From Lentisphaera marina (GTDB taxonomy: Bacteria > Verrucomicrobiota > Lentisphaeria > Lentisphaerales > Lentisphaeraceae), in assembly GCF_028745505.1 (NCBI RefSeq), contig NZ_JAQZZL010000003.1, positions 62,001 through 126,000 of the forward strand: DNA of 64,000 bases. Direction: 5' to 3'. Each line of letters starts with the position of its first letter. Position 1 is the first letter of the stretch. Positions 8,745 through 15,960 of this stretch are shown in pieces. The notes below the pieces were generated by a model. It saw nothing but the letters and a program-made list of their open reading frames with translations. It was not told the DNA's origin and searched no databases. Position numbers and translations under genes: made by a program.

Positions 8745-10244
8745 TCAGTTCTTTTTTGTACTTAAGTTTTCTTTCCATTGACGAAATTCTTCTTTGAGTT
8801 CTAAAACCTTTTCTGGATGATTTGCTAAAAGGTTAACTCTCTCTCCAGGGTCACTTTCAAGGTCATAGAGGAATTCTCCGATTTCCAGCTCAACCATCTC
8901 TAATTTTGCATCGGCATTATCTAAAGCTTGCTTATATTTCCACTTGCCCTTCCTAATCGCACGCTCATGTCCACTATCCCAATAAAAGATCCTATTCTCT
9001 TCTTTAGAATCATACAAAGATTTGCCATCTAAATAATCGCCTTTAGGTACCTGAACTAAATCACAAATGGTCGGATATAAATCCAATAAACTCACGGGCC
9101 TTGATATCTGTTTTTTACTACTAAAGCCAGGCCCAGAAATAATTAAGGGAACGCGAACTCCGCCCTCATATAGAGTATACTTGCTCCCACGTAAAGCTCC
9201 ATTTCGAGCATAAATTGGCGTCGAACCACCATTATCAGAAGCGTAAATGAGTAGCGTATTCTCTTTGATTTTTAGCTCGTCTAATAAATTCATTACCTTA
9301 GCAATCTCGCGATCCATAAAATCTATGTGAGCAAGATAATATTCTCTCCCCTGAGGATTGTTGGGATAGCGTCCTTTTCGGTACCAATCCAAGTAAGCTT
9401 CTTTTGACGGATCCCAGTCCTTGATCGCATTTAAATTGTGCTCTTCTAAATATTTCTTAGGTAATTGATGTGTAAAGTTATGCACAGCATTGAAGGACAA
9501 ATGAAGATAAAAAGGATTTTTATATTGACGCTTAATGAAATCGCGCGCTTCCCTACCAAAAATTTCGGTGCTAAAACCAGGGACTACCACTTTTTTTCTA
9601 TTTCTCCAAAGACTTCCCTTTTTCAAACTCTCAAATTTACTCAGCCCACCTTCACGAGTCACTGGATTGGAACTGTCTTGTCCCGCTTCTTTTTGTTGCT
9701 TTAAAAAATGATTCTCTTCGAGGTCATCATGAAATAAATAATGCTTGCGACCTCCGCAAAAACCAAAGAATTCATCAAAACCATGATTGAGCGGAAAATC
9801 CGTGGAGTCTGGATTGCCACTCCCGTAGTGAACCTTGCCAACATAAGCCGTTCTATAGCCAGAGTTCTTTAGGCTTTGCGCTAAGCTTGGAGTTCTAAGA
9901 TTTTGCAAGCCAGGATTAGCATACCAAAAAACTCCCAAGCGTGCCTGATAAATGCCACTCATCAAAGCTGCTCGCGATGCATTGCAAATTGGGGCAGTCG
10001 AATAAGCTTGCTCATAGTAAGTCCCCTCTTCGGCCAAACGATCTAATGCAGGACTTTTCACATCCTTCTCAAGCCCCAGGAAAGCTAAATCAGATGTGCC
10101 ATGATCATCTGCTAAGATTAGGATAATATTAGGTTTTGTTTCTGCCTTTAAATAAAAACTGAATAGGGCGACAAGGACAAATGTGTGCGACTTAAAAGTC
10201 ATGCCCATGCACACCCTACTCAATTTTTGAAATCTCTTTTTCAT
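8745..10244 (-). CDS. Sulfatase, CNASR-type active site
   Basis: 499 aa formylglycine-dependent sulfatase. After a long N-terminus with a hydrophobic segment (about residues 20-33) comes KPNIILILADDHG (metal-binding Asp pair) and CNASR with Cys87 as formylglycine precursor; the Pro of the common CxPSR form is replaced by Ala, an accepted variant. Further hallmarks are GYRTAYVGKVHYG and YASDNGG. The frame continues upstream to an ATG at 10277, but that ATG lies inside the operator palindrome and promoter; the ATG at 10244 has an AGAGAG ribosome site and is chosen. A start at residue 13 or 15 would give a more standard signal peptide. First gene of the operon with the PL8 lipoprotein; probably desulfates glycosaminoglycan oligosaccharides. 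Confidence 0.9.
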   Translation of the reverse strand: MKKRFQKLSRVCMGMTFKSHTFVLVALFSFYLKAETKPNIILILADDHGTSDLAFLGLEKDVKSPALDRLAEEGTYYEQAYSTAPICNASRAALMSGIYQARLGVFWYANPGLQNLRTPSLAQSLKNSGYRTAYVGKVHYGSGNPDSTDFPLNHGFDEFFGFCGGRKHYLFHDDLEENHFLKQQKEAGQDSSNPVTREGGLSKFESLKKGSLWRNRKKVVVPGFSTEIFGREARDFIKRQYKNPFYLHLSFNAVHNFTHQLPKKYLEEHNLNAIKDWDPSKEAYLDWYRKGRYPNNPQGREYYLAHIDFMDREIAKVMNLLDELKIKENTLLIYASDNGGSTPIYARNGALRGSKYTLYEGGVRVPLIISGPGFSSKKQISRPVSLLDLYPTICDLVQVPKGDYLDGKSLYDSKEENRIFYWDSGHERAIRKGKWKYKQALDNADAKLEMVELEIGEFLYDLESDPGERVNLLANHPEKVLELKEEFRQWKENLSTKKN

Positions 10245-10262
10245 CGTGCTCTCTCTTTTTAA

Positions 10263-10276
10263 TGCCAACGTTGGCA
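10263..10276. promoter_or_regulatory. LacI-type operator, copy 2
   Basis: A second perfect TGCCAACGTTGGCA, identical to the copy at 5509-5522. It abuts the predicted -10 of the sulfatase/PL8 lipoprotein promoter and lies 18 bp upstream of the ATG at 10244. Two identical 14-bp palindromes in front of two functionally related operons are strong evidence of a shared regulator. Confidence 0.87.
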
Positions 10277-10305
10277 AAAATAAGGCGAGAAGTTTAAAAA
10301 TACAA
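10277..10305 (-). promoter_or_regulatory. Promoter of sulfatase/PL8 lipoprotein operon
   Basis: Minus strand TTGTAT (10305-10300), 17-bp spacer, TATTTT (10282-10277), directly followed by the operator. Each hexamer matches four of six consensus bases. The geometry copies that of the promoter at 5531-5559. Confidence 0.55.
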
Positions 10306-10328
10306 ACTCTCTTAGGAAATAAATTTAT

Positions 10329-11333
10329 TTAAGTCGATTGACGAACAACTAAATCGGCATTCACCATCTTGGTATAAACCCTTGATTCAGAAGACTTAAT
10401 TAGATTACATAAAAGTTGACCACTAATCTCACCAACTTTTTCAACCGGCTGTACAATTGTACTCAAAGGCGGTTGAGTAAATGCTGTGATGGGTTGATTA
10501 TCAAAACCGATAATCGCCAAATCCTCGGGAACTTTAATATCATTTTCCTGACAGAATTGTAATGCTGAAACCGCCATCATATCTGTGAAAAACTGAATCG
10601 CATCTGGGCCTTCTTCTAAGTCCATGAAAAACTTCATTGCCAATTTCCCCGATTCTACTCTTGCCTCATCTCCCACTGCTGGTGGTGCTAGAAAAATACT
10701 CTCTTCTTGAGATAGATTTTTCATGGCATTACGATAACCCAAGAGGCGCTCATCATTACCAAAGGCGCCCTCAATACCCGCATAGGCAATTTTTTGGTAA
10801 CCCTGCTTATTTAGATATTGCACGGCATCATAAATAGCTTGAGAACGATCGAGTACGACCTGGTTCATGCCTTCAAAATCCAAGTCAATGCCGACGCAAG
10901 GAATTGATTGTTGATCAAAAATCTCCCAAAGCCCCTTAATCAAATCATACTGCTCTTGACTATCATAGTCCGCCATCAGTACCGCTCCCGCAGGTCGACT
11001 AAGAGATAAACGTTTCAGCAGATCCTCACAGCAATTTTCATCTTCAACAATAAAAATGGATAATAAGAGATCCTTTTGACGCAAAACTTTTTCCATCGCC
11101 GCAAACTTGCGCAAGTGCATTTCATGTAGATTATTAATGACCGCAATCACCTCATAACCACCCCCACTCTTTAATGCTCTCGCAGCTAAATTGGGAATGT
11201 AATTGAGTTCTTTCGCTGCCTCAAGAACTAATTTCTTGGTTGCCTCTTTAATTTTCTCATCGCCCTTCAAGGCTCGATTAACTGTCCGTATTGAAACACC
11301 CGTTTTTTCAGCAATATCTTTTAAAGATGCCAT
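10329..11333 (-). CDS. LacI-family transcriptional regulator of the glycan locus
   Basis: 334 aa, full length for the LacI/GalR family. Residues 3-50 form the helix-turn-helix and hinge (LKDIAEKTGVSIRTVNRALKG, then YIPNLAARALKSGG); residues about 60-330 are the periplasmic-binding-protein-like effector domain, including the late motif AIIGFDNQPI.AFTQPPLSTI. It represses or derepresses sugar catabolic genes in response to a small sugar ligand. The two perfect palindromes in this locus fit LacI-family half sites, and a degenerate copy lies 82 bp upstream of its own start (autoregulation). The inducer is presumably a lyase product such as an unsaturated disaccharide, which is inference. Confidence 0.92.
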   Translation of the reverse strand: MASLKDIAEKTGVSIRTVNRALKGDEKIKEATKKLVLEAAKELNYIPNLAARALKSGGGYEVIAVINNLHEMHLRKFAAMEKVLRQKDLLLSIFIVEDENCCEDLLKRLSLSRPAGAVLMADYDSQEQYDLIKGLWEIFDQQSIPCVGIDLDFEGMNQVVLDRSQAIYDAVQYLNKQGYQKIAYAGIEGAFGNDERLLGYRNAMKNLSQEESIFLAPPAVGDEARVESGKLAMKFFMDLEEGPDAIQFFTDMMAVSALQFCQENDIKVPEDLAIIGFDNQPITAFTQPPLSTIVQPVEKVGEISGQLLCNLIKSSESRVYTKMVNADLVVRQST

Positions 11334-11414
11334 GTGACCTCACTTTTAAATTTACCTAAACTAAGCTCAATTAAAAGCAAGTTCCAGTGTATCCCCCCAG
11401 AAAATCCACAAAAA

Positions 11415-11428
11415 TGCCAACGAGAGCA
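11415..11428. promoter_or_regulatory. Degenerate LacI-type operator upstream of the regulator gene
   Basis: TGCCAACGAGAGCA matches the operator at 11 of 14 positions: the left half is intact, the right half keeps GCA. Its place upstream of the LacI-family gene fits weak autoregulation, but no convincing promoter was found next to it. Confidence 0.4.
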
Positions 11429-11463
11429 TCTGATCATCACTAAACTCAAACTGCATCAGCTCG

Positions 11464-11540
11464 CCCCACCCTGGGAGCACAAGCGTCTCGCCTACTTCAC
11501 AGCACCCTTTTCAAAAAAACTCAGCCCCCATTGTCCGCTT
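11464..11540. repeat. Palindromic intergenic repeat, copy 1 (uninterrupted)
   Basis: A stretch with CCCTGGGAGCACAAGCGTCT followed by CGCCTACTTCACA and CTTTTCAAAAAAACTCA is repeated with few changes at 11613-11646 plus 11889-11935. This copy is intact and shows the pre-insertion form of the second copy. It is followed by two stem-loops, GAGGAAT/ATTCCTC (about 11545-11562) and ATGAGGG/CCCTCAT (about 11570-11592). It is probably a dispersed non-coding repeat of this genome. Confidence 0.6.
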
Positions 11541-11612
11541 GGTCGAGGAATGGCAATTCCTCGCGGGGTGTATGAGGGGCAGCGCTCCCTCATCTCATAA
11601 TTCCAAAACATC

Positions 11613-11935
11613 TCTATCCCCCCACCTTGGGAGCGCAGGCGTCTCGAGGCTGTGTGAAAAATACTCTTTTAGGTGCAAAGCACCGATAGAAAATAGCGTG
11701 TGGTTTAGCCACACGTTTGAAAGAAAAATGTATCTAAGGTGCAATGCACCGACACAAGGTATTGAATGTATCGGACTTACAGCCCTCTGTTTTAGTAGAA
11801 CTCACAACATGCACCTCACGGTAGCATGCTACAATTTGTCGGGCGTTTAGCCCTAAGGTGAGCAGTATTTCTGTTTTTCACACAGCCTCGTCTCGCCTGC
11901 TTCACACTTTTCTTTTCAATAAACCTCACTCCACA
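11613..11935. repeat. Palindromic intergenic repeat, copy 2, split by an insertion
   Basis: The second copy has a better palindrome than copy 1: GCAGGCG-TCT-CGCCTGC would form a 7-bp stem if rejoined. It is interrupted after CGTCTCG (11640-11646); the same CGTCTCG is found again at 11889-11895, after which the repeat resumes with CCTGCTTCACAC and CTTTTCAATAAACCTCACTC. Copy 1 has this heptamer only once, so the duplication dates from the insertion. Confidence 0.65.
11647..11888. mobile_element. 242-bp MITE-like non-autonomous element
   Basis: The ends are perfect 15-bp terminal inverted repeats (AGGCTGTGTGAAAAA and its complement); TACT/AGTA lies just inside each end. The element is flanked by a perfect 7-bp direct repeat CGTCTCG, read as a target site duplication, because an uninterrupted copy of the target repeat exists nearby. 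No transposase can be encoded in 242 bp. Inside are at least four short hairpins (GGTGC-AAA-GCACC, GTGTGG-TTTAG-CCACAC, GGTGC-AAT-GCACC, GGGC-GTTTA-GCCC). The mobilising transposase family is not identified. Confidence 0.75.
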
Positions 11936-12593
11936 ACACCATTCGCCCGTCGATGGCTGGCTAGCCTCGCTGGGAAGGGAACCCAGTTCCTAGACTACTG
12001 ACTTTCCTTAAGCCCCTCCTCTGACTCATGAATTAGCTCTAGTTCTTAAAATATATTTCTCGCGAAGACGCTAAGGCGCAAAGTTTAGAAAAATTCACCT
12101 AGATATAAGTACCTAAAGTTCATAATGACTGAGCTGTTTTTTACTCACTCCTCGCCCTCTTAAAAACTCCTTAAACCCTTTCAACTTTCCATACTTCCTA
12201 TCTCATCGAAGGTAATTAATGAACATATCCATTAATTACCCAAATCTGTTAGGAAACAGTGATTTCAGCTTCCAATCAGCATTTTTATGCTTGTAAATAA
12301 CACAGCAAAATACTATCCTAAAAAACACTGAAACTGGAGAGGAGTTTTTATATACATACTGACCATAGCCCCTTTTTACATTGGTGCCCTCAGCACTTTT
12401 GATGCGGAGTCTGTCTCGCCCAAACAACAATAACAAGCAAACACAAAGCCCACCACAATACTCAAAAACAAGAAAATAGCCGTGTCCAGAGATTACCCAA
12501 ATTCCTAAAAAATCACCAAATCAGCCCAAACTCCCAAAAAAAGAGTAATTTCCGGACATGTCCACTAATAACAATGTTAGTCTAAAATAAAAC
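11936..12593. other. Gene-poor accessory stretch with inverted repeats
   Basis: No convincing gene. It holds a CTGGG/CCCAG stem-loop near 11967-11990, a phrase CTCGCGAAGACGCTAAGGCG around 12059 that resembles a simple repeated phrase seen in many bacterial intergenic regions, a perfect inverted repeat at 12211-12240, and an imperfect inverted repeat TGTCCAGAGATTAC (12483-12496) / GTAATTTCCGGACA (12545-12558). A 66-codon minus-strand frame at 12236-12436 has a biased, Tyr/Phe/Cys-rich sequence and no good ribosome site, and may be decayed or spurious. The region looks like debris between mobile insertions. Confidence 0.5.
12211..12240. repeat. Perfect 11-bp inverted repeat
   Basis: GGTAATTAATG and CATTAATTACC are exact complements separated by 8 nt (AACATATC). 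There is no U-tract on either side, so it is not an obvious terminator. It could be an operator, an element end or a residual recombination site. Confidence 0.6.
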
Positions 12594-12959
12594 ATGAAAA
12601 TAATTAAGCAGCTAGCAATCATCATTTTTACAGGATGTATCATCATGGGGTATGGACTCTACAAAGTCTCGAGACCAACTGAAGTTATTGTCCTAAATAC
12701 ATCAACAGAAGTGATTCATAATATAACTCTCAATGGAAATGGATTTACAATCAATCTAGGAAGCTTAAATCCGAATGAATCAAAGAGTAACTCACCTACT
12801 ATTTCAGGTGAATCCGGATTAGAGATATCATTTAAAATGAAAGATGAAGTATACAAAAAAGATGATTTAGCATACTTAGAAAAAAGCAGTTATGGGTATA
12901 AAACATTGATAACCATATCTGACAAAGGCAATATCACATCTGACAGGCAACACAATTAA
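12594..12959 (+). CDS. Small membrane-anchored protein, unknown
   Basis: 121 aa. The N-terminus (MKIIKQLAIIIFTGCIIMGYGLYKV) is a single hydrophobic segment, most likely a signal anchor; FTGC resembles a lipobox but has Phe at -3, so lipidation is doubtful. The rest is a Ser/Asn/Thr-rich, beta-looking domain of about 95 residues, with no family recognised. It is isolated in an accessory region between inverted-repeat debris and an attC-like hairpin upstream of a toxin-antitoxin pair, so horizontal acquisition is plausible. No ribosome site stands out upstream of the ATG, and the gene is supported mainly by its coherent reading frame. Confidence 0.6.
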   Translation: MKIIKQLAIIIFTGCIIMGYGLYKVSRPTEVIVLNTSTEVIHNITLNGNGFTINLGSLNPNESKSNSPTISGESGLEISFKMKDEVYKKDDLAYLEKSSYGYKTLITISDKGNITSDRQHN

Positions 12960-12968
12960 AAACGAAGA

Positions 12969-13030
12969 CTAACAAGAAGCCGGAAGGAAGATTTTCGCTA
13001 AGGCTCAATCTCCCTCAGCTTAGACGTTAG
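12969..13030 (+). other. attC-like imperfect hairpin
   Basis: CTAAC (12969-12973) pairs with GTTAG (13026-13030), and AAGC (12977-12980) with GCTT (13018-13021), with an internal loop between and a weaker GGAAGATT/AATCTCCC stem inside. This R/L two-box layout, placed just after a small cassette-like gene, recalls integron attC sites. The R' box GTTAGGG departs from the GTTRRRY consensus in its last base, no second site was found and no integrase is in view. Weak call. Confidence 0.25.
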
Positions 13031-13062
13031 GGAGTCATAGGGAGTAATAAAAAATAATGAAC

Positions 13063-13091
13063 TTGATAAATCTCAAAAAATAACATACATT
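13063..13091 (+). promoter_or_regulatory. Promoter of the toxin-antitoxin operon
   Basis: TTGATA (13063-13068), 17-bp spacer, TACATT (13086-13091). It is followed by a palindrome and an AAGGAG ribosome site (13105-13110) 6 nt before the antitoxin ATG. Confidence 0.6.
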
Positions 13092-13092
13092 A

Positions 13093-13104
13093 GATGTATA
13101 CATC
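13093..13104. promoter_or_regulatory. Autoregulatory operator of the toxin-antitoxin operon
   Basis: GATGTATACATC is a perfect 12-bp palindrome immediately downstream of the -10. Ribbon-helix-helix antitoxins bind such short palindromes as dimers of dimers to repress their own operon, so the position and symmetry fit. Confidence 0.65.
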
Positions 13105-13116
13105 AAGGAGAACATT

Positions 13117-13341
13117 ATGATACGTACACAAGTTTACATAACTAAAGAAGAAAAAGAAAGTTTAGAGTCCTTGGCTCAATCTACAGGTAAGAGTCAAAGC
13201 GAATTAATTAGAAATGCAATTGATACATTTATTGAGACAAATAATTCACAGAATAAACAAGCCTCTTTGTTAAATGCTTTTGGAATGTGGAAAACCAACG
13301 ATCATGATTTCAAAACAACTCGTGAGAGCATGGACCGATAA
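13117..13341 (+). CDS. CopG/ribbon-helix-helix antitoxin
   Basis: 74 aa. The N-terminal strand and helices (IRTQVYITKEEKESLESLAQ, STGKSQSELIRNAID) are the ribbon-helix-helix DNA-binding fold of CopG/VapB-like antitoxins; the remaining C-terminal tail (about 45-74) would wrap the toxin. AAGGAG lies 6 nt upstream. The stop shares one base with the toxin start (TAATG), so translation is coupled. It should neutralise the PIN toxin and repress the promoter through the palindrome at 13093-13104. Confidence 0.9.
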   Translation: MIRTQVYITKEEKESLESLAQSTGKSQSELIRNAIDTFIETNNSQNKQASLLNAFGMWKTNDHDFKTTRESMDR

Positions 13342-13721
13342 TGTCAAACAAAAAATATTTAGTAGACACATGTATCATCATCGATTTTCTAAGAGGCAAA
13401 AATGGTCCAAAAGAGTTCATAGCCAATGAACTGGATAATATTCATATTTCAGTTGTAACTGTTGCCGAACTCTATGCTGGTGTTAAGGGAAAAAACGAAG
13501 AAACTCAACTAGGTGGTTTTTTAGGTCTATTTTCAATAATTGACTTAAATAAAGATATATCAATTAGTTCTGGATATCTCAAAAACAAATATTATAAATC
13601 ACACAATGCGGGATTAGCTGACTGTATGATTGCGGCTACTGCTCTTGATGGTGATTATACTTTAGTCTCAAATAACTTTAAACATTTCCCAATGGTCGAC
13701 AATAAAATAAAGATTCCCTAA
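13341..13721 (+). CDS. PIN-domain toxin, VapC type
   Basis: 126 aa, full-length PIN ribonuclease. Acidic residues for metal binding are visible: Asp9 in YLVDTC, Glu43 in VAELYAG, Asp94 in GLADCMIAATAL and Asp105 in GDYTLVSNN. The family cleaves RNA, often tRNA or rRNA, when its antitoxin is degraded. It overlaps the antitoxin gene by one base. The module stands in the accessory stretch rather than in a housekeeping operon, which fits horizontal acquisition. The RNA target cannot be read from the sequence. Confidence 0.9.
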   Translation: MSNKKYLVDTCIIIDFLRGKNGPKEFIANELDNIHISVVTVAELYAGVKGKNEETQLGGFLGLFSIIDLNKDISISSGYLKNKYYKSHNAGLADCMIAATALDGDYTLVSNNFKHFPMVDNKIKIP

Positions 13722-13842
13722 CCAGGGGTTGTAGCTGACAACTTACTCATGGAAATAATCAATTTAAATGAACTAATTTAATCTCATATGATCTAGGTCG
13801 TCAGGCCCAAGATCATTGTAAGTTTTAGTGTTATTTGAACAC

Positions 13843-13862
13843 AAAAAGAGGGAGCTTTTTTT
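13843..13862. terminator. Probable bidirectional terminator
   Basis: AAAAAG-AGGGAG-CTTTTT with T residues following, between the convergent toxin gene and ABC ATPase gene. The stem is short and A/T-rich, so strength is uncertain. Confidence 0.45.
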
Positions 13863-13912
13863 GTTTAGAATTTGTATTATTACTGAATGAAAAAAAATAC
13901 TTGGTGAGAGTC

Positions 13913-15007
13913 TTATAAAGTAATATTCTTTTCGTTTTCACCTGCAAAGATGTGAATGCGTTCCATATCGGGAATGAGGTAGACTTGATCGCCGGCTTCA
14001 ATTTCAAAGTGAGCTTCTGCGGATGCCGTCACAGACTGTTCCCCTACTTTAAGAAAAACCTGTTGCGTATCGCCTAATTTTTCAATGAATTCAACTTTGC
14101 CAGAGAAAGACATTGAGTTGGGTTCTTCTTTGGCAATCGTTAGTTTTTCTGGACGCACGCCAAAAGTTGCTTTCCCTAGGTATGTTTGACATTTTTCTGC
14201 TTTATCTTGTGGCAATTCGATATGTGTTTGACCACTAGAGAAAATTGTTTTCCCAGCTTCAATTTTGAGTTCCCCCTCAAGGAAATTCATGGTTGGCGTA
14301 CCAATGAAACCCGCTACGAACTTATTCACTGGGTAGTCATAAACATCTAAGGGTTTACCAACCTGCTGTATATAACCGTGGCTCATAACGCAAATGCGAT
14401 TACCTAAAGTCATGGCCTCTACTTGGTCGTGAGTTACATAAATCATGGTTGTTTGTAAGCGTTGATGAAGAAGCTTTAATTCTTTACGCATGCTGACACG
14501 CATTTTTGCATCTAAGTTTGAGAGTGGTTCATCTAATAAAAAGACTGCTGGATCACGCACAATAGCACGTCCCAGAGCTACACGCTGACGTTGACCACCC
14601 GAGAGAGCCTTTGGCTTCCGTTTGAGGTAATCCGTCAATTCTAGCGCCGCTGCAGCCTCTTTAACACGTTTGTCGATTTCCGCCTTAGGAGTTTTTCTTA
14701 ATTTAAGACCAAAGGCCATATTATCATAAACAGTCATATGAGGGTAGAGAGCGTAGTTTTGGAAAACCATAGCAATATCACGATCTTTAGGTGGGACATC
14801 GTTCACGAGTCTATCGCCAATTTTTAATTCGCCACCAGAGATTTCTTCTAGGCCGGCAATCATTCTCAATGTCGTTGACTTACCACAACCTGAAGGTCCT
14901 ACCAAAACCATAAATTCTTTATCTTCGATATGAAGATCAGATTCGTGAACGGCAATGACGCCGCCATCGTAAACTTTTTTTAGCTTGTCGAGGTTTACTT
15001 CGGCCAT
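13913..15007 (-). CDS. ugpC: Sugar ABC transporter ATP-binding protein, UgpC/MsmK type
   Basis: 364 aa ATPase that energises binding-protein-dependent import of sugars or glycerol phosphate. Walker A GPSGCGKST is at residues 37-45, then the Q-loop MVFQNYALYPHM, signature LSGGQRQRVALGRA, Walker B VFLLDEPLSNLD and switch THD. The C-terminal third (about 240-364) is the TOBE/MalK-like regulatory domain. Permeases and binding protein are not adjacent, which is common for this shared multi-sugar ATPase (MsmK-like). It is divergent from the AraC-family gene at 15138, 130 bp away. It may serve uptake of the glycan fragments from the upstream locus, but that is a guess. Confidence 0.88.
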   Translation of the reverse strand: MAEVNLDKLKKVYDGGVIAVHESDLHIEDKEFMVLVGPSGCGKSTTLRMIAGLEEISGGELKIGDRLVNDVPPKDRDIAMVFQNYALYPHMTVYDNMAFGLKLRKTPKAEIDKRVKEAAAALELTDYLKRKPKALSGGQRQRVALGRAIVRDPAVFLLDEPLSNLDAKMRVSMRKELKLLHQRLQTTMIYVTHDQVEAMTLGNRICVMSHGYIQQVGKPLDVYDYPVNKFVAGFIGTPTMNFLEGELKIEAGKTIFSSGQTHIELPQDKAEKCQTYLGKATFGVRPEKLTIAKEEPNSMSFSGKVEFIEKLGDTQQVFLKVGEQSVTASAEAHFEIEAGDQVYLIPDMERIHIFAGENEKNITL

Positions 15008-15137
15008 AATAAGACTCCTGATAATTTAATTAAAGTTGATACAGCTTAACGATGAAAAAGCATTTTTCAACAAATAAACAAATATTTTTGTTCAAAAAGT
15101 TAAATTGACTTCTTTGAGTCCTATACTAAGTTGCCCT

Positions 15138-15815
15138 ATGAAGAACTACTCCACAGACATAAATGAACTCAGGATAAATCAATTAGTCATTGTTTTAGAG
15201 GGTGAATTCATGATCATCAGTGAGAACGAGAATCGCAAGCTCTCTATGGGTGATGTTTACTTAATCAAAGAAACACAAATTGAGTGTAAAGAACTTAGCG
15301 CAAGCCATAAAGTCCTATTAATAAATGTGGATACGGAGGTAAGCTACCTAAGTGAAAGTGATGAACTTAGTTTAGCTTTAATCGATGAAGATTTTTTCGC
15401 TGAAAAACGCAGCCCACAATATCTAAATGCCTCGGCAAATTACATTATTGAGCGCTTGAAAAAAGATTCCGCTCATGGAGCAATTGACCTTCCACTCATT
15501 CAACAAATCACCGATTTCATTAATAATAATCTGGATGACAAACTCAGTATTGACGTGCTTTGTCTTGAGTTTAAAGTAAAAAAAACACAGCTTATTAAGT
15601 TATTTAAAGATAATGACTTGGGCTCAATTATGGGCTACGTAAAAAGTTTGCGCTTTCAAAAAGCAAAATCCCTCTTGGAAAATACTGAGCATTCGATTTC
15701 TCAAATAGCCACTAGTTGTGGCTTTGTGGACTGTGCGAGCTTTAGTCATTTCTTTAAGAAGCATGCCGACAAATCACCTAGTCAAATCCGCAAAGAGCGT
15801 GATTGGTTGATGTAA
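15138..15815 (+). CDS. AraC-family transcriptional regulator
   Basis: 225 aa from the ATG at 15138; the frame extends to a TTG at 15105 without added support. The N-terminal part (about 1-105) looks like a small cupin-like sensor (FMIISENENRKLSMGDVYLI). Residues about 125-222 hold the two helix-turn-helices of AraC proteins (LSIDVLCLEFKVKKTQLIKLF; ISQIATSCGFVDCASFSHFF; ending HADKSPSQIRKER). It is divergently placed next to the ugpC-like ATPase, which is a candidate target. The ligand is unknown. Confidence 0.87.
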   Translation: MKNYSTDINELRINQLVIVLEGEFMIISENENRKLSMGDVYLIKETQIECKELSASHKVLLINVDTEVSYLSESDELSLALIDEDFFAEKRSPQYLNASANYIIERLKKDSAHGAIDLPLIQQITDFINNNLDDKLSIDVLCLEFKVKKTQLIKLFKDNDLGSIMGYVKSLRFQKAKSLLENTEHSISQIATSCGFVDCASFSHFFKKHADKSPSQIRKERDWLM

Positions 15816-15960
15816 GCCTTGGGTTACTATGGGAAAGACTCGCAAAGATAGCTAGACAGTAAGGTACTGAGATTAAGGCTGTGTATACGATAGTAATGCA
15901 ATAAAAAACCATACGATAACAATCAGTCTTCGCAAATAAGGTAATGTTTGAGGGGGGAGG

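Noticed and set aside
10245-10277. Upstream start of the sulfatase at 10277
   Set aside because: This ATG is formed by the operator palindrome and abuts the predicted -10; translation from there would need a different promoter. The ATG at 10244 has a ribosome site.
11334-11850. Plus-strand open frames at 11334-11600 and 11539-11850
   Set aside because: They cross palindromic repeats and the boundary of the MITE, show no domain and have biased composition; they are by-products of non-coding repeats.
12236-12436. 66-codon minus-strand frame
   Set aside because: No ribosome site, no recognisable family and odd composition in a stretch of inverted-repeat debris; kept only as a remark in the gap entry.
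15105-15127. TTGACT and TATACT as promoter of the AraC gene
   Set aside because: The spacer is only 11 bp, too short for sigma-70; the TTG at 15105 as start codon has no ribosome site either.
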